Of a stretch of DNA of 64,000 bases, positions 1-8,018 are shown piece after piece; within the stretch, counting starts at the first letter, position 1, and every line of letters starts with the position of its first letter. Origin of the DNA: CAVTSA01 sp963737225. GTDB taxonomy: Bacteria; Chloroflexota; Dormibacteria; Dormibacterales; Dormibacteraceae. The notes beneath the pieces were generated by a model. The model was given only the letters and a program-made list of their open reading frames with translations. It made no database searches and was not told where the DNA came from. Position numbers and translations under genes: made by a program. The stretch covers positions 620,001-684,000 of the forward strand of contig CAVTSA010000002.1 in the NCBI GenBank assembly GCA_963737225.1, in the 5' to 3' direction.

Positions 1-423
1 GGCCGGGTCGCGGCTCGGGGCCAGCACCCATCCCGCGCCGTACTGAGGCCAGATGTGGAGGCCCTGGGCGCCCTGGGCCTGCCAGTAGCGGAGTCCGGTC
101 GTAAACACCTTTCCGTCCGCACCCACCACGCTCAGTGGCGTGCGGTTGTAGGTTGCGTGACCGGAGAGGTCCCCGCCGCCCGAGGGCTGCACCACCACCC
201 GGACGCTGACCGGGATCGATCCGTCGGCGTAGGAGCCGCGAATCTGGACCGACGGGGCTGCCTGGTAGGCGTTGGTCGAGTCGCGGACGATCACCGGCAA
301 CGGTGGCCCCAGTGCGCTGGATTGGAAGGGGTTGGACCCCGAACATGCGCTGGCCAGCAGCACCGCGAGTCCGATCACCAGCGCTCCCCGGACCGTCCGC
401 CAGGCCCGTCGGGTGGTGGTCAT
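1..423 (-). CDS. Putative lipoprotein, 3' part cut by the window edge
   Basis: Read on the minus strand from the ATG at 423 there are 141 codons without a stop, running off position 1. The N-terminus has an Arg-rich n-region, a hydrophobic stretch and a lipobox (LLASAC) with the lipidation Cys at residue 27, so the product should be an outward-facing lipid-anchored protein. The rest is Ser/Gly/Thr-rich and beta-like (for example SVQIRGSYADGSIPVSVRVV). I recognise no domain. It is divergent from nagA with only about 60 bp between them, so a shared promoter region is likely. Function unknown. Confidence 0.7.
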   Translation of the reverse strand, partial: MTTTRRAWRTVRGALVIGLAVLLASACSGSNPFQSSALGPPLPVIVRDSTNAYQAAPSVQIRGSYADGSIPVSVRVVVQPSGGGDLSGHATYNRTPLSVVGADGKVFTTGLRYWQAQGAQGLHIWPQYGAGWVLAPSRDPA

Positions 424-484
424 AGGGGGTTATTCTGCCAGCACCTCTATCAACCCTGCGGCCCCGAGTGAGCGGACTTAGCCT

Positions 485-1675
485 TTGTGCGTGCGATCAG
501 TCGCCGGGTTTGGGTCACCGGGTTTGCTCTGGGGCCACCTGCTGGACGGTTCCGGCGTCGACGCCGAAGGTTGGGTGCTGCTGGAAGATGGACGCATCGC
601 TGCGGTCGGGGAGGGCGAGCCGCAGCCGGCGGTGAGGCGGGTGGCAGGCGAGGTGCTGGGTGGCCCCGAGGTCATCGTCGCGCCCGGGTTCTGCGACTTG
701 CAGGTCAACGGTCTGAGCGGCCAGGACGCGGCGGCCGGGGCGGATGCGATCGCCGGCATCGCGGCGCGGCTCCCCGCCCACGGTGTGACCGCATTCTGCC
801 CCACCGTCATCACCGCTCCGCTGGAGCGCCTGGTCGCCGCGCCGCGAGAGGCCGCCAAGGCCGCCGGCGCCGCCGGACCCCATGCTCGCATCCTCGGCAT
901 ACACCAGGAGGGCCCCTTCCTGAGTCCACGCAAGCGGGGGGCCCATGATCCGGAGCAGCTGCTCCCGCCGGACGCATCCGCCGTGGATCGCGTGCTCGCC
1001 GCCCGGCCGCGGATCGTGACCCTGGCTCCCGAGCTCCCCGGGGCGCTGGAGGCGATCGCGCGTCTCGCCGCGGCCGGCGTCGTCGTCTCGGTCGGGCACT
1101 CGGACGCGGGCGAGGACGTCGCCCGCGCGGGGTTCCGGGCTGGCGCACGCATGGCGACCCATCTTTTCAACGCGATGTCGCCGCTGGCTCACCGCGCCCC
1201 CGGCGTGCCCGGAGCCGTCCTGACCACACCCGGAGTCACGGCGGGGCTGATCGCGGACGGCCTGCACGTCGCCCCGTCCGTGCTGGAGATCGCTGGCCGC
1301 CTGAAGGGTGCGGGCGGCATCGCGCTCACCTCGGATGTGGTGGCGGCGGCCGGCATGGCGCCCGGTCGCTACCGGCTGGGGACCCAGGTGGTGGTGAGCG
1401 ACGGGCGACGCATCACCCTGGAGGACGGCGTCACGCTGGCGGGCAGCCTCGCCACTGCGGACCTGCTGGTGCGAACCATGGCGCGGTTGGCCGGGGTGGG
1501 CCTGGCGGCCGCGATCGCGATGGCGACGTCGACGCCGGCGCGGCTGCTCGGAGAGACGGGCTGGGGGATGCTGCGGGTGGGGCGCGCCGCGGACCTGGTC
1601 CTGCTCGATCGCGAGCTGGCGGTCGAGGCCACGCTGGTGGGGGGCGAGATCGCGTACCGTCGAGAGACGGCATGA
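485..1675 (+). CDS. nagA: N-acetylglucosamine-6-phosphate deacetylase
   Basis: Removes the acetyl group from GlcNAc-6-P to give glucosamine-6-P and acetate, the first cytoplasmic step of amino-sugar use. At 396 aa it has the family length. Visible amidohydrolase landmarks: DLQVNG near 71, HQEGPF at 140-145 (metal-ligand Glu), GHS at 204-206, THLFNAM at 225-231, PGVPGAV near 240 and the catalytic Asp in LTSD near 284. The start is uncertain: TTG 485 opens the frame, GTG 491 is an alternative, and neither has a clear Shine-Dalgarno. The stop overlaps the start of the SIS-domain gene (ATGA), so the two form a coupled GlcNAc-6-P to fructose-6-P module. Confidence 0.93.
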   Translation: MCVRSVAGFGSPGLLWGHLLDGSGVDAEGWVLLEDGRIAAVGEGEPQPAVRRVAGEVLGGPEVIVAPGFCDLQVNGLSGQDAAAGADAIAGIAARLPAHGVTAFCPTVITAPLERLVAAPREAAKAAGAAGPHARILGIHQEGPFLSPRKRGAHDPEQLLPPDASAVDRVLAARPRIVTLAPELPGALEAIARLAAAGVVVSVGHSDAGEDVARAGFRAGARMATHLFNAMSPLAHRAPGVPGAVLTTPGVTAGLIADGLHVAPSVLEIAGRLKGAGGIALTSDVVAAAGMAPGRYRLGTQVVVSDGRRITLEDGVTLAGSLATADLLVRTMARLAGVGLAAAIAMATSTPARLLGETGWGMLRVGRAADLVLLDRELAVEATLVGGEIAYRRETA

Positions 1676-2715
1676 CCGCGGGAGCGATCTTCGAGCGGGA
1701 GATCCTGCAGCAGGCGGACGTCACGCGCGCGCAGGCCGAAGGCGACGGGGAGGCGGTGCGCTCGGCGGCGGCGGCCATCACCCGGCGCGCGCCGGCGGGG
1801 TTCGTGATCGCCGCTCGCGGCACGTCGGACCACGCCGCCATCTACGCCAAGTACCTGCTCGAGCTACGCAACCGGATGGTGGTGTCGCTCGCGGCCCCCT
1901 CGGCGTTCAGCCTCTATCACCAGCCGCCCCGAGTCGACCAGTTCTGCGTGATCGGCATCTCGCAGTCCGGCGCGTCGGTCGACATCTGCTCGGTGGTGGA
2001 GGAGGGCCGCCGGCAGGGCGCGCTCACGATCGCGCTGACCAATCAGCCCGAGTCGCGGCTGGGGCAGGCGGCGGAGCACGTGCTGCTGCTGGGAGCAGGT
2101 GAGGAGCGCAGCGTGCCCGCCTCCAAGACCTATACCGCGACCCTCTTCCTGCTCGCCATGCTGTCCGACGCGCTGACGCCCGACGCCGCGTTCGCGGCCG
2201 CGCTGGGGCGGGTGCCGGACGCGATCCAGAAGGTGCTCGACGCCTGGCAGGGGGGCGAGGTGGTGGCGTCGCTGGCCCAGACGCTCGACGCCCCACGGCT
2301 CGCCGTGCTGGGCCGCGGCTTCCACCTGGCGACCGCCCAGGAGATCGCGCTCAAGATCATGGAGACGTCCTATGCGGTCGCGGAGGCACGCTCGATCGCC
2401 GACTTCCAGCACGGGCCGCTGGCGATCGTCGAGCCTGGATTTCCGGTGCTCCTGGTGGAGGCCGGCGGACCCGCGCTCGCTCAGATGGTGGAGCTGGGCG
2501 ACCAGCTGCGCGGCCTGGGGGCGCGAGTGGCACAGATCACCGACCAGCCGGAGAAAGGACCTCTGGTGTGGTCGCTGCAGCTGGGCCTGCCGGAGCCGCT
2601 GACGCCCCTTCCGTTCGCGGTGGCGGGGCAGCTGCTGGCGCTGGCCATCGCACGCCGCCGGGGCTCCGATCCCGACCAGCCGCGGAGCCTGCGCAAGGTG
2701 ACGATCACACGCTGA
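1672..2715 (+). CDS. Two-SIS-domain glucosamine-6-phosphate deaminase (NagB-II/AgaS type)
   Basis: 347 aa with two sugar-isomerase (SIS) domains like the isomerase half of GlmS but without the glutaminase half. Motifs: ARGTSDHAA near 48 and GISQSGASVDI near 97 in the first domain, RSVPASKTYTATL near 145, and LGRGFHLATAQEIALK and DFQHGP in the second. Families with this build deaminate and isomerise glucosamine-6-P to fructose-6-P. The 4-nt overlap with nagA supports that role. GlmS-like or AgaS-like substrate preference cannot be separated from sequence alone. Confidence 0.87.
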   Translation: MTAGAIFEREILQQADVTRAQAEGDGEAVRSAAAAITRRAPAGFVIAARGTSDHAAIYAKYLLELRNRMVVSLAAPSAFSLYHQPPRVDQFCVIGISQSGASVDICSVVEEGRRQGALTIALTNQPESRLGQAAEHVLLLGAGEERSVPASKTYTATLFLLAMLSDALTPDAAFAAALGRVPDAIQKVLDAWQGGEVVASLAQTLDAPRLAVLGRGFHLATAQEIALKIMETSYAVAEARSIADFQHGPLAIVEPGFPVLLVEAGGPALAQMVELGDQLRGLGARVAQITDQPEKGPLVWSLQLGLPEPLTPLPFAVAGQLLALAIARRRGSDPDQPRSLRKVTITR

Positions 2716-2725
2716 GACGAATGAG

Positions 2726-2789
2726 GGCGATTGGTGCACCAGCTCCCGTATCCCGTCCCCACGACCGGGCGGTAGGTGCACCAACGCCC
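2726..2789. repeat. Paired palindrome locus A1 (TTGGTGCACCAA family, 42-bp spacing)
   Basis: Two copies of the GGTGCACC palindrome at 2731-2742 (TTGGTGCACCAG) and 2773-2784 (TAGGTGCACCAA), centres 2736.5 and 2778.5, exactly 42 bp apart. The pair starts 15 bp after the stop of the SIS-domain gene and ends about 50 bp before the next gene. The rest of this 120-bp gap holds nothing else recognisable. Confidence 0.9.
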
Positions 2790-2836
2790 CCAGGTCCCCG
2801 GCGCAAGGCCCCTGCCCACGTAGAATCCCGCCGCGC

Positions 2837-3325
2837 ATGACGGAACGCCGTCCCTGGGAGCTTCTGCGTTCGGCCCTTCACCGCGAAGGGCAGGGTCCCC
2901 GGGAGCCCCGGCCGCTGAAGGGGGTCACGGTCGATTGGTTCCGCGCCTGGGCCGGTGCCGAGGGCCTCGCCGAGCAGGAGCCGGAGCAAGGCCTGGTGAG
3001 CGTGGAAGGTACGCACCGGCTGGGCGCTGTGCGGGCTCACTGCCTGGTCGAGGGGGAGGATGGCCCCGTGCTCGGGGTGGATGTGGCGGTGATCGCGGCC
3101 CAACCCTGCCCGGCCCCCGACCTGGCGGCCCTCCTCCTGCAGCCGGTGGCGCCGGCGCTCGCCGAGCCGCAGCGATCCGCGATCGACACCTGGCTTCGCG
3201 GACAGCTCAGCCATCGCGGGCCCTACAACGCTGCCACCACGCTGGCCGGTCTTCAGTTCGCGGTCGCGATCGACGATGCCAACCAGCGCGGCCGCACCTG
3301 GGCCCTTACCACCCGGGCGGCCTGA
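2837..3325 (+). CDS. Hypothetical protein, 162 aa
   Basis: An ATG-initiated frame with codon use like its neighbours, between the amino-sugar genes and a convergent DUF4332 gene. The protein starts MTERRPWELLRSALHREG and is acidic and Ala/Leu-rich with no signal peptide or membrane span. I do not recognise a family. It may form its own transcript, since the A1 palindrome pair separates it from the gene upstream. Confidence 0.6.
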   Translation: MTERRPWELLRSALHREGQGPREPRPLKGVTVDWFRAWAGAEGLAEQEPEQGLVSVEGTHRLGAVRAHCLVEGEDGPVLGVDVAVIAAQPCPAPDLAALLLQPVAPALAEPQRSAIDTWLRGQLSHRGPYNAATTLAGLQFAVAIDDANQRGRTWALTTRAA

Positions 3326-3348
3326 CGGTCGGCAATCGCGACCCCGGG

Positions 3349-3804
3349 TCAGCCGACGGAGCGCGAGAGCGCCTTCTGCTCGGCGGGCGTGATCTCGCCC
3401 CCCAGCTCTTCGATGGTATCGATGAGGCGGGCCTGGGAGATCCAGTACCCGACCATGGGAAGCGTCGGCGCCCCGTTGAAGCCGACCGCGTCCACCACCC
3501 GCCGGTGCAGATCCTCCGGGTTCGCCCGCTTGAGCGCCTTCAGGTCGCGGATGCCCAGGCGGCGGATGATCGGGATGTAGCGATCCATCCCCGAGATCTC
3601 GAGCAGCGCGCACTGATGGGCGAACTCCAGCAATCGGTCTGGCGAGATTCCGGTCCGCTTGCTCAGCCGCTCGCGGTCGATCGCGAGGGTGGTGACGTGG
3701 AGCAGCTGGTTGCTGTGCCTGATCCCCCGCTCGCGCAGGCGCCGCGCATCGACCGGGGACATGCCCTGCAGGTACTCGAGCGTCTTCACCGCCATGGCGC
3801 GCAC
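3349..3804 (-). CDS. DUF4332-like helix-hairpin-helix protein
   Basis: 151 aa, all-helical by appearance, with two repeats of the form 'L...G+++...L......L....+.G+' (LQGMSPVDARRLRERGI near 12-28; IIRRLGIRDLKALKRANPEDLHRRV near 79-103). That pattern is typical of DUF4332 proteins, whose helix-hairpin-helix-like fold may bind nucleic acid. The start could be ATG 3804 or the ATG nine bases downstream. It is convergent with the hypothetical gene at 2837 and divergent from guaA (61 bp apart). The family assignment is from motif memory; its biochemical role is unknown. Confidence 0.68.
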   Translation of the reverse strand: MRAMAVKTLEYLQGMSPVDARRLRERGIRHSNQLLHVTTLAIDRERLSKRTGISPDRLLEFAHQCALLEISGMDRYIPIIRRLGIRDLKALKRANPEDLHRRVVDAVGFNGAPTLPMVGYWISQARLIDTIEELGGEITPAEQKALSRSVG

Positions 3805-3865
3805 CCAAGAATAGGCGATCTATAGAGTTGTCCCCACACCCCCCGCCACGCCGGGAAAGCCCTCC

Positions 3866-5431
3866 ATGACGTCGCCACCGACCACCCCCGCGCAGGAGCT
3901 CGTCCTCGTCCTCGACTTCGGGTCGCAGTATTCGCAGTTGATCGCACGGCGGGTCCGGGAGGCGAACGTCTACTGCGAGCTGGTGCCCGGCACCACGCCG
4001 TGGGCGCGCCTCGCCGAACGACACCCGAGCGCGCTCATCCTGAGCGGCGGGCCCGCCAGCGTGTACGACGCGAACTCCCCTCAGGTCGACGATGCAGCAC
4101 TGGCTGCGGGACTTCCTCTGCTCGGGATCTGCTACGGCTGCAACCTGATCGCGCGCGACCTGGGCGGTGAGGTGGCCCCCACCGATCTGCGGGAGTACGG
4201 CGCAGCCGAGCTCGCGATCGACGATCCCGGCCTCCTTCTCCGCGGTCTCTCGGGCACGCTGCCGATCTGGATGAGCCACGGCGACCAGGTCCTGCGCCTG
4301 CCGCCCGGGTTTGCCAATCACGGGCACACCGCGAACGCGCCGTTCGCCGCGTTCGCCGACGCCGGGCAGCGGATCTGGGGCATCCAGTTCCACCCCGAGG
4401 TGGCGCACACCCGCGACGGAATGACGATTCTGAAGAACTTCCTTTTCGACATCGCGGGCCTGCAGGGGACCTGGACCCCGAGGTCGGTGGTGGACGATGC
4501 AATCGAGCGCGTGCGGGCGCAGGTCGGTGGCGGGCGGGTCATCTGCGCGCTCTCGGGAGGCGTCGACTCGGCGGTGGCGGCGACGCTGGTCCACCGCGCG
4601 GTCGGGGAGCAGCTCACCTGTGTCTTCGTCGACAACGGCCTGCTTCGCCGTGGCGAGGCGGAGATGGTGCTGGACGTGCTCCACGACAACCTGGACATCT
4701 CGATCCGCCACGCGCAGGCGGCCGAGCGGTTCGTGGGCGCGCTGGCCGGGGTCACCGAGCCCGAGCAGAAGCGGAAGGTGATCGGGGCCGAGTTCATAGA
4801 GGTCTTCGAGGAGGAGGGGCGGCGGCTGGGCGACATCGACTTCCTGGCCCAGGGCACGCTCTACCCGGACGTCATCGAATCGACCGCACCGGACACGGTG
4901 GAGAGTGCCGTCGTCATCAAGTCGCACCACAACGTCGGCGGGCTCCCCGAGGACCTCCGGTTCCAGCTGGTGGAACCGCTGCGCTTCCTCTTCAAGGACG
5001 AGGTCCGGCGGGTGGGCCTGGAGCTGGGCCTCCCGGAGGAGATGGTCTACCGGCAGCCGTTCCCGGGGCCGGGGCTCGCCATCCGCTGCCTCGGCGAGGT
5101 GACGCGGGAACGCCTGGAGACGCTGCGCGCGGCGGACTGGATCGTCCAGGAGGAGGTGCGCGCGGCGGGCCTGCAGCGAGAGCTGTGGCAGGCGTTCGCC
5201 GTCCTGACTCCGCTCGAGACGGTGGGCGTGATGGGTGACTATCGCACCTACGCCAACGTGGTCGCGATCCGCATGGTCACCTCGGAGGACGGGATGACGG
5301 CGGACTGGGCGCGGGTGCCATACGACCTCCTGGGCCGCGTCTCGGGGCGCATCACGAACGAGGTGCGGGGGGTCAACCGCGTGGTCTACGACATCACCTC
5401 CAAGCCCCCCGGCACCATCGAGTGGGAGTGA
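3866..5431 (+). CDS. guaA: GMP synthase (glutamine-hydrolysing)
   Basis: Converts XMP, ATP and glutamine to GMP. The 521 aa protein carries a class I glutamine amidotransferase domain (DFGSQYSQLIARRVRE near 17; nucleophile Cys89 in GICYG; His176/Glu178 in FHPEV), an ATP pyrophosphatase domain with SGGVDS at 230-235, and the C-terminal dimerisation domain ending in TSKPPGTIEWE. The nucleophile elbow reads GICYGCN rather than the common GICYGMQ, a conservative local change. The HAD phosphatase gene overlaps its 3' end by 4-10 nt. Confidence 0.97.
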   Translation: MTSPPTTPAQELVLVLDFGSQYSQLIARRVREANVYCELVPGTTPWARLAERHPSALILSGGPASVYDANSPQVDDAALAAGLPLLGICYGCNLIARDLGGEVAPTDLREYGAAELAIDDPGLLLRGLSGTLPIWMSHGDQVLRLPPGFANHGHTANAPFAAFADAGQRIWGIQFHPEVAHTRDGMTILKNFLFDIAGLQGTWTPRSVVDDAIERVRAQVGGGRVICALSGGVDSAVAATLVHRAVGEQLTCVFVDNGLLRRGEAEMVLDVLHDNLDISIRHAQAAERFVGALAGVTEPEQKRKVIGAEFIEVFEEEGRRLGDIDFLAQGTLYPDVIESTAPDTVESAVVIKSHHNVGGLPEDLRFQLVEPLRFLFKDEVRRVGLELGLPEEMVYRQPFPGPGLAIRCLGEVTRERLETLRAADWIVQEEVRAAGLQRELWQAFAVLTPLETVGVMGDYRTYANVVAIRMVTSEDGMTADWARVPYDLLGRVSGRITNEVRGVNRVVYDITSKPPGTIEWE

Positions 5432-6222
5432 CCTCGGGCCCCTACGCGGCGGTCGTCTTCGACCTCGACGACACGCTGATCAGCGAGGAGAGCGCCGCCC
5501 ACCGTTCCTTGCGGATCGCCGCCGGACTGATACCCGATCGCGACCCCGACCGGGTGGTCGAGGTGACGCTCGGTACCGCGCGCCGGATCTGGCGGGGCTC
5601 GCCCCAGCATGCGGTCGCGCTCGACCTTGGCATCTCCTCCTGGGAAGCACTCTGGTCCTCGTTGGAGGGCGGGCACCCCGTGCTCGACGGGCTCCGGGAC
5701 TGGAGCCGCACCTACTCGGTCCGTGTCTGGCAGGAGACGCTGGCGGAGCTGGGGGCCGCCGGCGCCGGGCTCGCCGGATGCCTGGACCGGGCGTACCGGC
5801 GCGAACAGTGGGACGCTCACGTCGCCTTCGAGGGGGTGCTCGAGCTGCTCGCGGACTTGCGACAGCGCGTCCCGATCGGGCTGGTGACCAACGGGCCTCC
5901 CGACATACAGCGCCGCAAGCTCGTCCATGCCGGCCTCGCCGATGCGTTCGAGGTGGTCGTGATCTCAGGCGAGGCGGGGGTTGGAAAGCCCCGCCGGGAG
6001 GTCTTCGACCTGGCTCGCGGCGCCCTGCGTGTCGAGGGACCGGTGCTGATGGTCGGGGACAGCTGGGAGCGGGACGTGGGGGGCGCGCTCGGCGCCGGCT
6101 GGTCCGCCGCCTGGGTCGCCCACGGCCGGCCCGCTCCCGGCGGCGCCCGCCCCGGCGTCCCGGTCGCGGTCGTGGAGGGCGTCACCGACCTTCGTGACCG
6201 CCTGCTTGCGCCCGGCGAGTGA
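5422..6222 (+). CDS. HAD-superfamily hydrolase (phosphatase)
   Basis: HAD-like phosphatase of about 264 aa. Motif I is VFDLDDTL near 11-18 with both catalytic Asp. Motif II is LVTNG near 152, motif III is the Lys of GVGKPRREVFDLA near 187, and motif IV is MVGDSWERDVGGA near 210. The cap is helical, of C1 type. It begins at GTG 5422 or 5428 and overlaps guaA, so it is translated from the same message. HAD phosphatases next to purine genes often act on nucleoside monophosphates or as housecleaning enzymes, but the substrate cannot be read from the sequence. Confidence 0.85.
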   Translation: MGVTSGPYAAVVFDLDDTLISEESAAHRSLRIAAGLIPDRDPDRVVEVTLGTARRIWRGSPQHAVALDLGISSWEALWSSLEGGHPVLDGLRDWSRTYSVRVWQETLAELGAAGAGLAGCLDRAYRREQWDAHVAFEGVLELLADLRQRVPIGLVTNGPPDIQRRKLVHAGLADAFEVVVISGEAGVGKPRREVFDLARGALRVEGPVLMVGDSWERDVGGALGAGWSAAWVAHGRPAPGGARPGVPVAVVEGVTDLRDRLLAPGE

Positions 6223-6295
6223 GACCCGGGACCGGGACTCGGGCCTTGGGCTCACCTGACCGCGCCCCTCACCGGGAGGTACGGTGAGTCCTCCG

Positions 6296-7567
6296 ATGAA
6301 GGTGCTGATCACCGGCTCCGGCGCCCGCGAGCACGCGCTCGCCTGGGCCTGCGCCCGCTCGCCGCTCGTCGACGAGGTGCTGGTCGCGCCCGGCAACGGC
6401 GGTACCGGCGGGGCCTACCGCAACCTGCCGGTGGCGGCCGACGACCCCCACACGGTGGTGCAGGCGGCGCTCGAGCTGGAGGTGGACCTGGTGGTGCTGG
6501 GCCCCGAGGCCTCGGTCGCGGCGGGGGTGGGCGACGCGCTGCGCGCCCACGGGATCCCGGTCTTCGGGCCCAATCGCGAGGCGGGCCGCATCGAGACCAG
6601 CAAGGCCTACGCCAAGCAGTTGATGACCGAGGCCGGCATCCCTACCGCCGCCTACGGGATCTTCGACGACCCGGCCGCCGCCGCCGCCTTCTCGGAGCGG
6701 TTCGAGGGGCGGGTGGCGGTGAAGGCGGACGGCCTCGCGCAGGGCAAGGGGGTGGTCCTGGCCGACGACGTCCGCGAGGTGGAGGACATCGCGCGCGAGA
6801 TGATCGAGGGCCGCGCGTTCGGCGACGCCGGCGCCCGCATCGTGGTCGAGGAGCAGCTGAGCGGTCGCGAGGTGTCGATCTTCGGGGTCACCGACGGTGA
6901 GCGGGTCGTCACCTGGCCGCCGGCCCGGGACTTCAAGCGGGCGAGGGAGGGGGACCAGGGTCCCAACACCGGCGGCATGGGCGCCTACTCGCCTCCCAAG
7001 GATGCCGGCCACGACGTGCTCGACCTGGTCCAGGAGCGGGTGCTGGAGCCGACGGTCCGCGTCTTGCGGGAGCGGGGCACACCGTACACCGGCGTGATCT
7101 ACGCCGGGCTCATGCTGACCGCCGCCGGCCCCACGGTGATCGAGTTCAACTGCCGGTTCGGCGATCCCGAGACGCAGGTGCTGCTGCCGCGCCTCGAAGG
7201 GGACCTGGTCCCTCTGCTGCTCGGTGCCGCCCGGGGCGACCTGACCGACACCCGCCCGCGCTGGTCGCGTGACTACACGGTCGGCGTGGTGGTCGCCTCG
7301 GGTGGCTACCCGGGGCCCTATCAGACCGGATATCCGATCGCGGGCCTGGACAGCCTCGACTCCGGCACCCTGGTCTTTCACGCCGGCACCCGCCTCGATC
7401 CCGAGACGGGCTCGGTGGTTACCGCGGGTGGGCGCGTGCTCACCGTGGTGGCCCGCGACGCCGATCTCGGGGAGGCACGTCGAAGGGCGCAGGCGGGGGC
7501 CGCCCGAGTAGCATTTCCCGGGGCATTCCACCGTCGAGACATCGCAGAGGAGTCAACCAGTGCCTGA
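6296..7567 (+). CDS. purD: Phosphoribosylamine-glycine ligase (GAR synthetase)
   Basis: Second step of purine synthesis: ATP-dependent joining of phosphoribosylamine and glycine. ATG 6296 (MKVLITGSGAREHALAW) is preferred over the in-frame GTG at 6284 because the conserved N-terminus begins there, giving 423 aa. Landmarks: AREHAL at the N-terminus, ATP-grasp residues KADGLAQGKGVV near 146, and NTGGMGAYSP and VIEFNCRFGDPETQ in the catalytic core. Its end overlaps purE by 8 nt, a coupled purD-purE pair. Confidence 0.96.
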   Translation: MKVLITGSGAREHALAWACARSPLVDEVLVAPGNGGTGGAYRNLPVAADDPHTVVQAALELEVDLVVLGPEASVAAGVGDALRAHGIPVFGPNREAGRIETSKAYAKQLMTEAGIPTAAYGIFDDPAAAAAFSERFEGRVAVKADGLAQGKGVVLADDVREVEDIAREMIEGRAFGDAGARIVVEEQLSGREVSIFGVTDGERVVTWPPARDFKRAREGDQGPNTGGMGAYSPPKDAGHDVLDLVQERVLEPTVRVLRERGTPYTGVIYAGLMLTAAGPTVIEFNCRFGDPETQVLLPRLEGDLVPLLLGAARGDLTDTRPRWSRDYTVGVVVASGGYPGPYQTGYPIAGLDSLDSGTLVFHAGTRLDPETGSVVTAGGRVLTVVARDADLGEARRRAQAGAARVAFPGAFHRRDIAEESTSA

Positions 7568-8018
7568 CGTCGGCGTCATTCTCGGGTCGAAATCGGACCT
7601 CCCCCTGATGGAGGACTGCCAGAAGCAGCTGGACCAGCTCGGGCTGTCGTACGAGCTGACCGTGTGCTCGGCGCACCGCAACCCGCAGGGCGTCGCCGAC
7701 TGGGCGACCTCGGCCCGGGAACGGGGCCTCAAGGTGATCATCGCCGCCGCCGGCGGGGCCGCCCACCTGCCCGGGGTGGTGGCCGCCTGGACGGATCTGC
7801 CGGTCATCGGGGTCCCGGTTCCGACGCCGCACCTCGGCGGTGAAGACTCCCTGTTCTCGATCGTCCAGATGCCGGCCGGGATCCCGGTGGCGACGGTCGC
7901 GATCGGCTCCGCGGGCGCGCGCAACGCGGCCTGGCTGGCGGCGCGCATCCTGGCCCTGCAGGATCCACAGATCGCCGCCACACACCACGAACAGCGTCAG
8001 GCGCTGGCCAACCGCTGA
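7560..8018 (+). CDS. purE: N5-carboxyaminoimidazole ribonucleotide mutase
   Basis: 152 aa, the class I PurE length. GSKSD at 9-13 and SAHR at 37-40 form the nucleotide and carboxylate site, followed by AAAGGAAHLPGVVA and GVPVPTPHLGGEDSLFS. It moves the carboxylate of N5-CAIR to give CAIR. The partner purK is not in this window. Starts at GTG 7560 inside the purD 3' end. Its last base is the first base of the next gene (TGATG). Confidence 0.95.
   Translation: MPDVGVILGSKSDLPLMEDCQKQLDQLGLSYELTVCSAHRNPQGVADWATSARERGLKVIIAAAGGAAHLPGVVAAWTDLPVIGVPVPTPHLGGEDSLFSIVQMPAGIPVATVAIGSAGARNAAWLAARILALQDPQIAATHHEQRQALANR

Noticed and set aside
2705..4930. Very long minus-strand frame across guaA and neighbours (and similar ones over purL, carAB and the ABC exporter)
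   Set aside because: Composition (Arg/His/Gln/Leu-rich, no domain) is that of antisense frames in high-GC coding DNA, and clear genes lie opposite.
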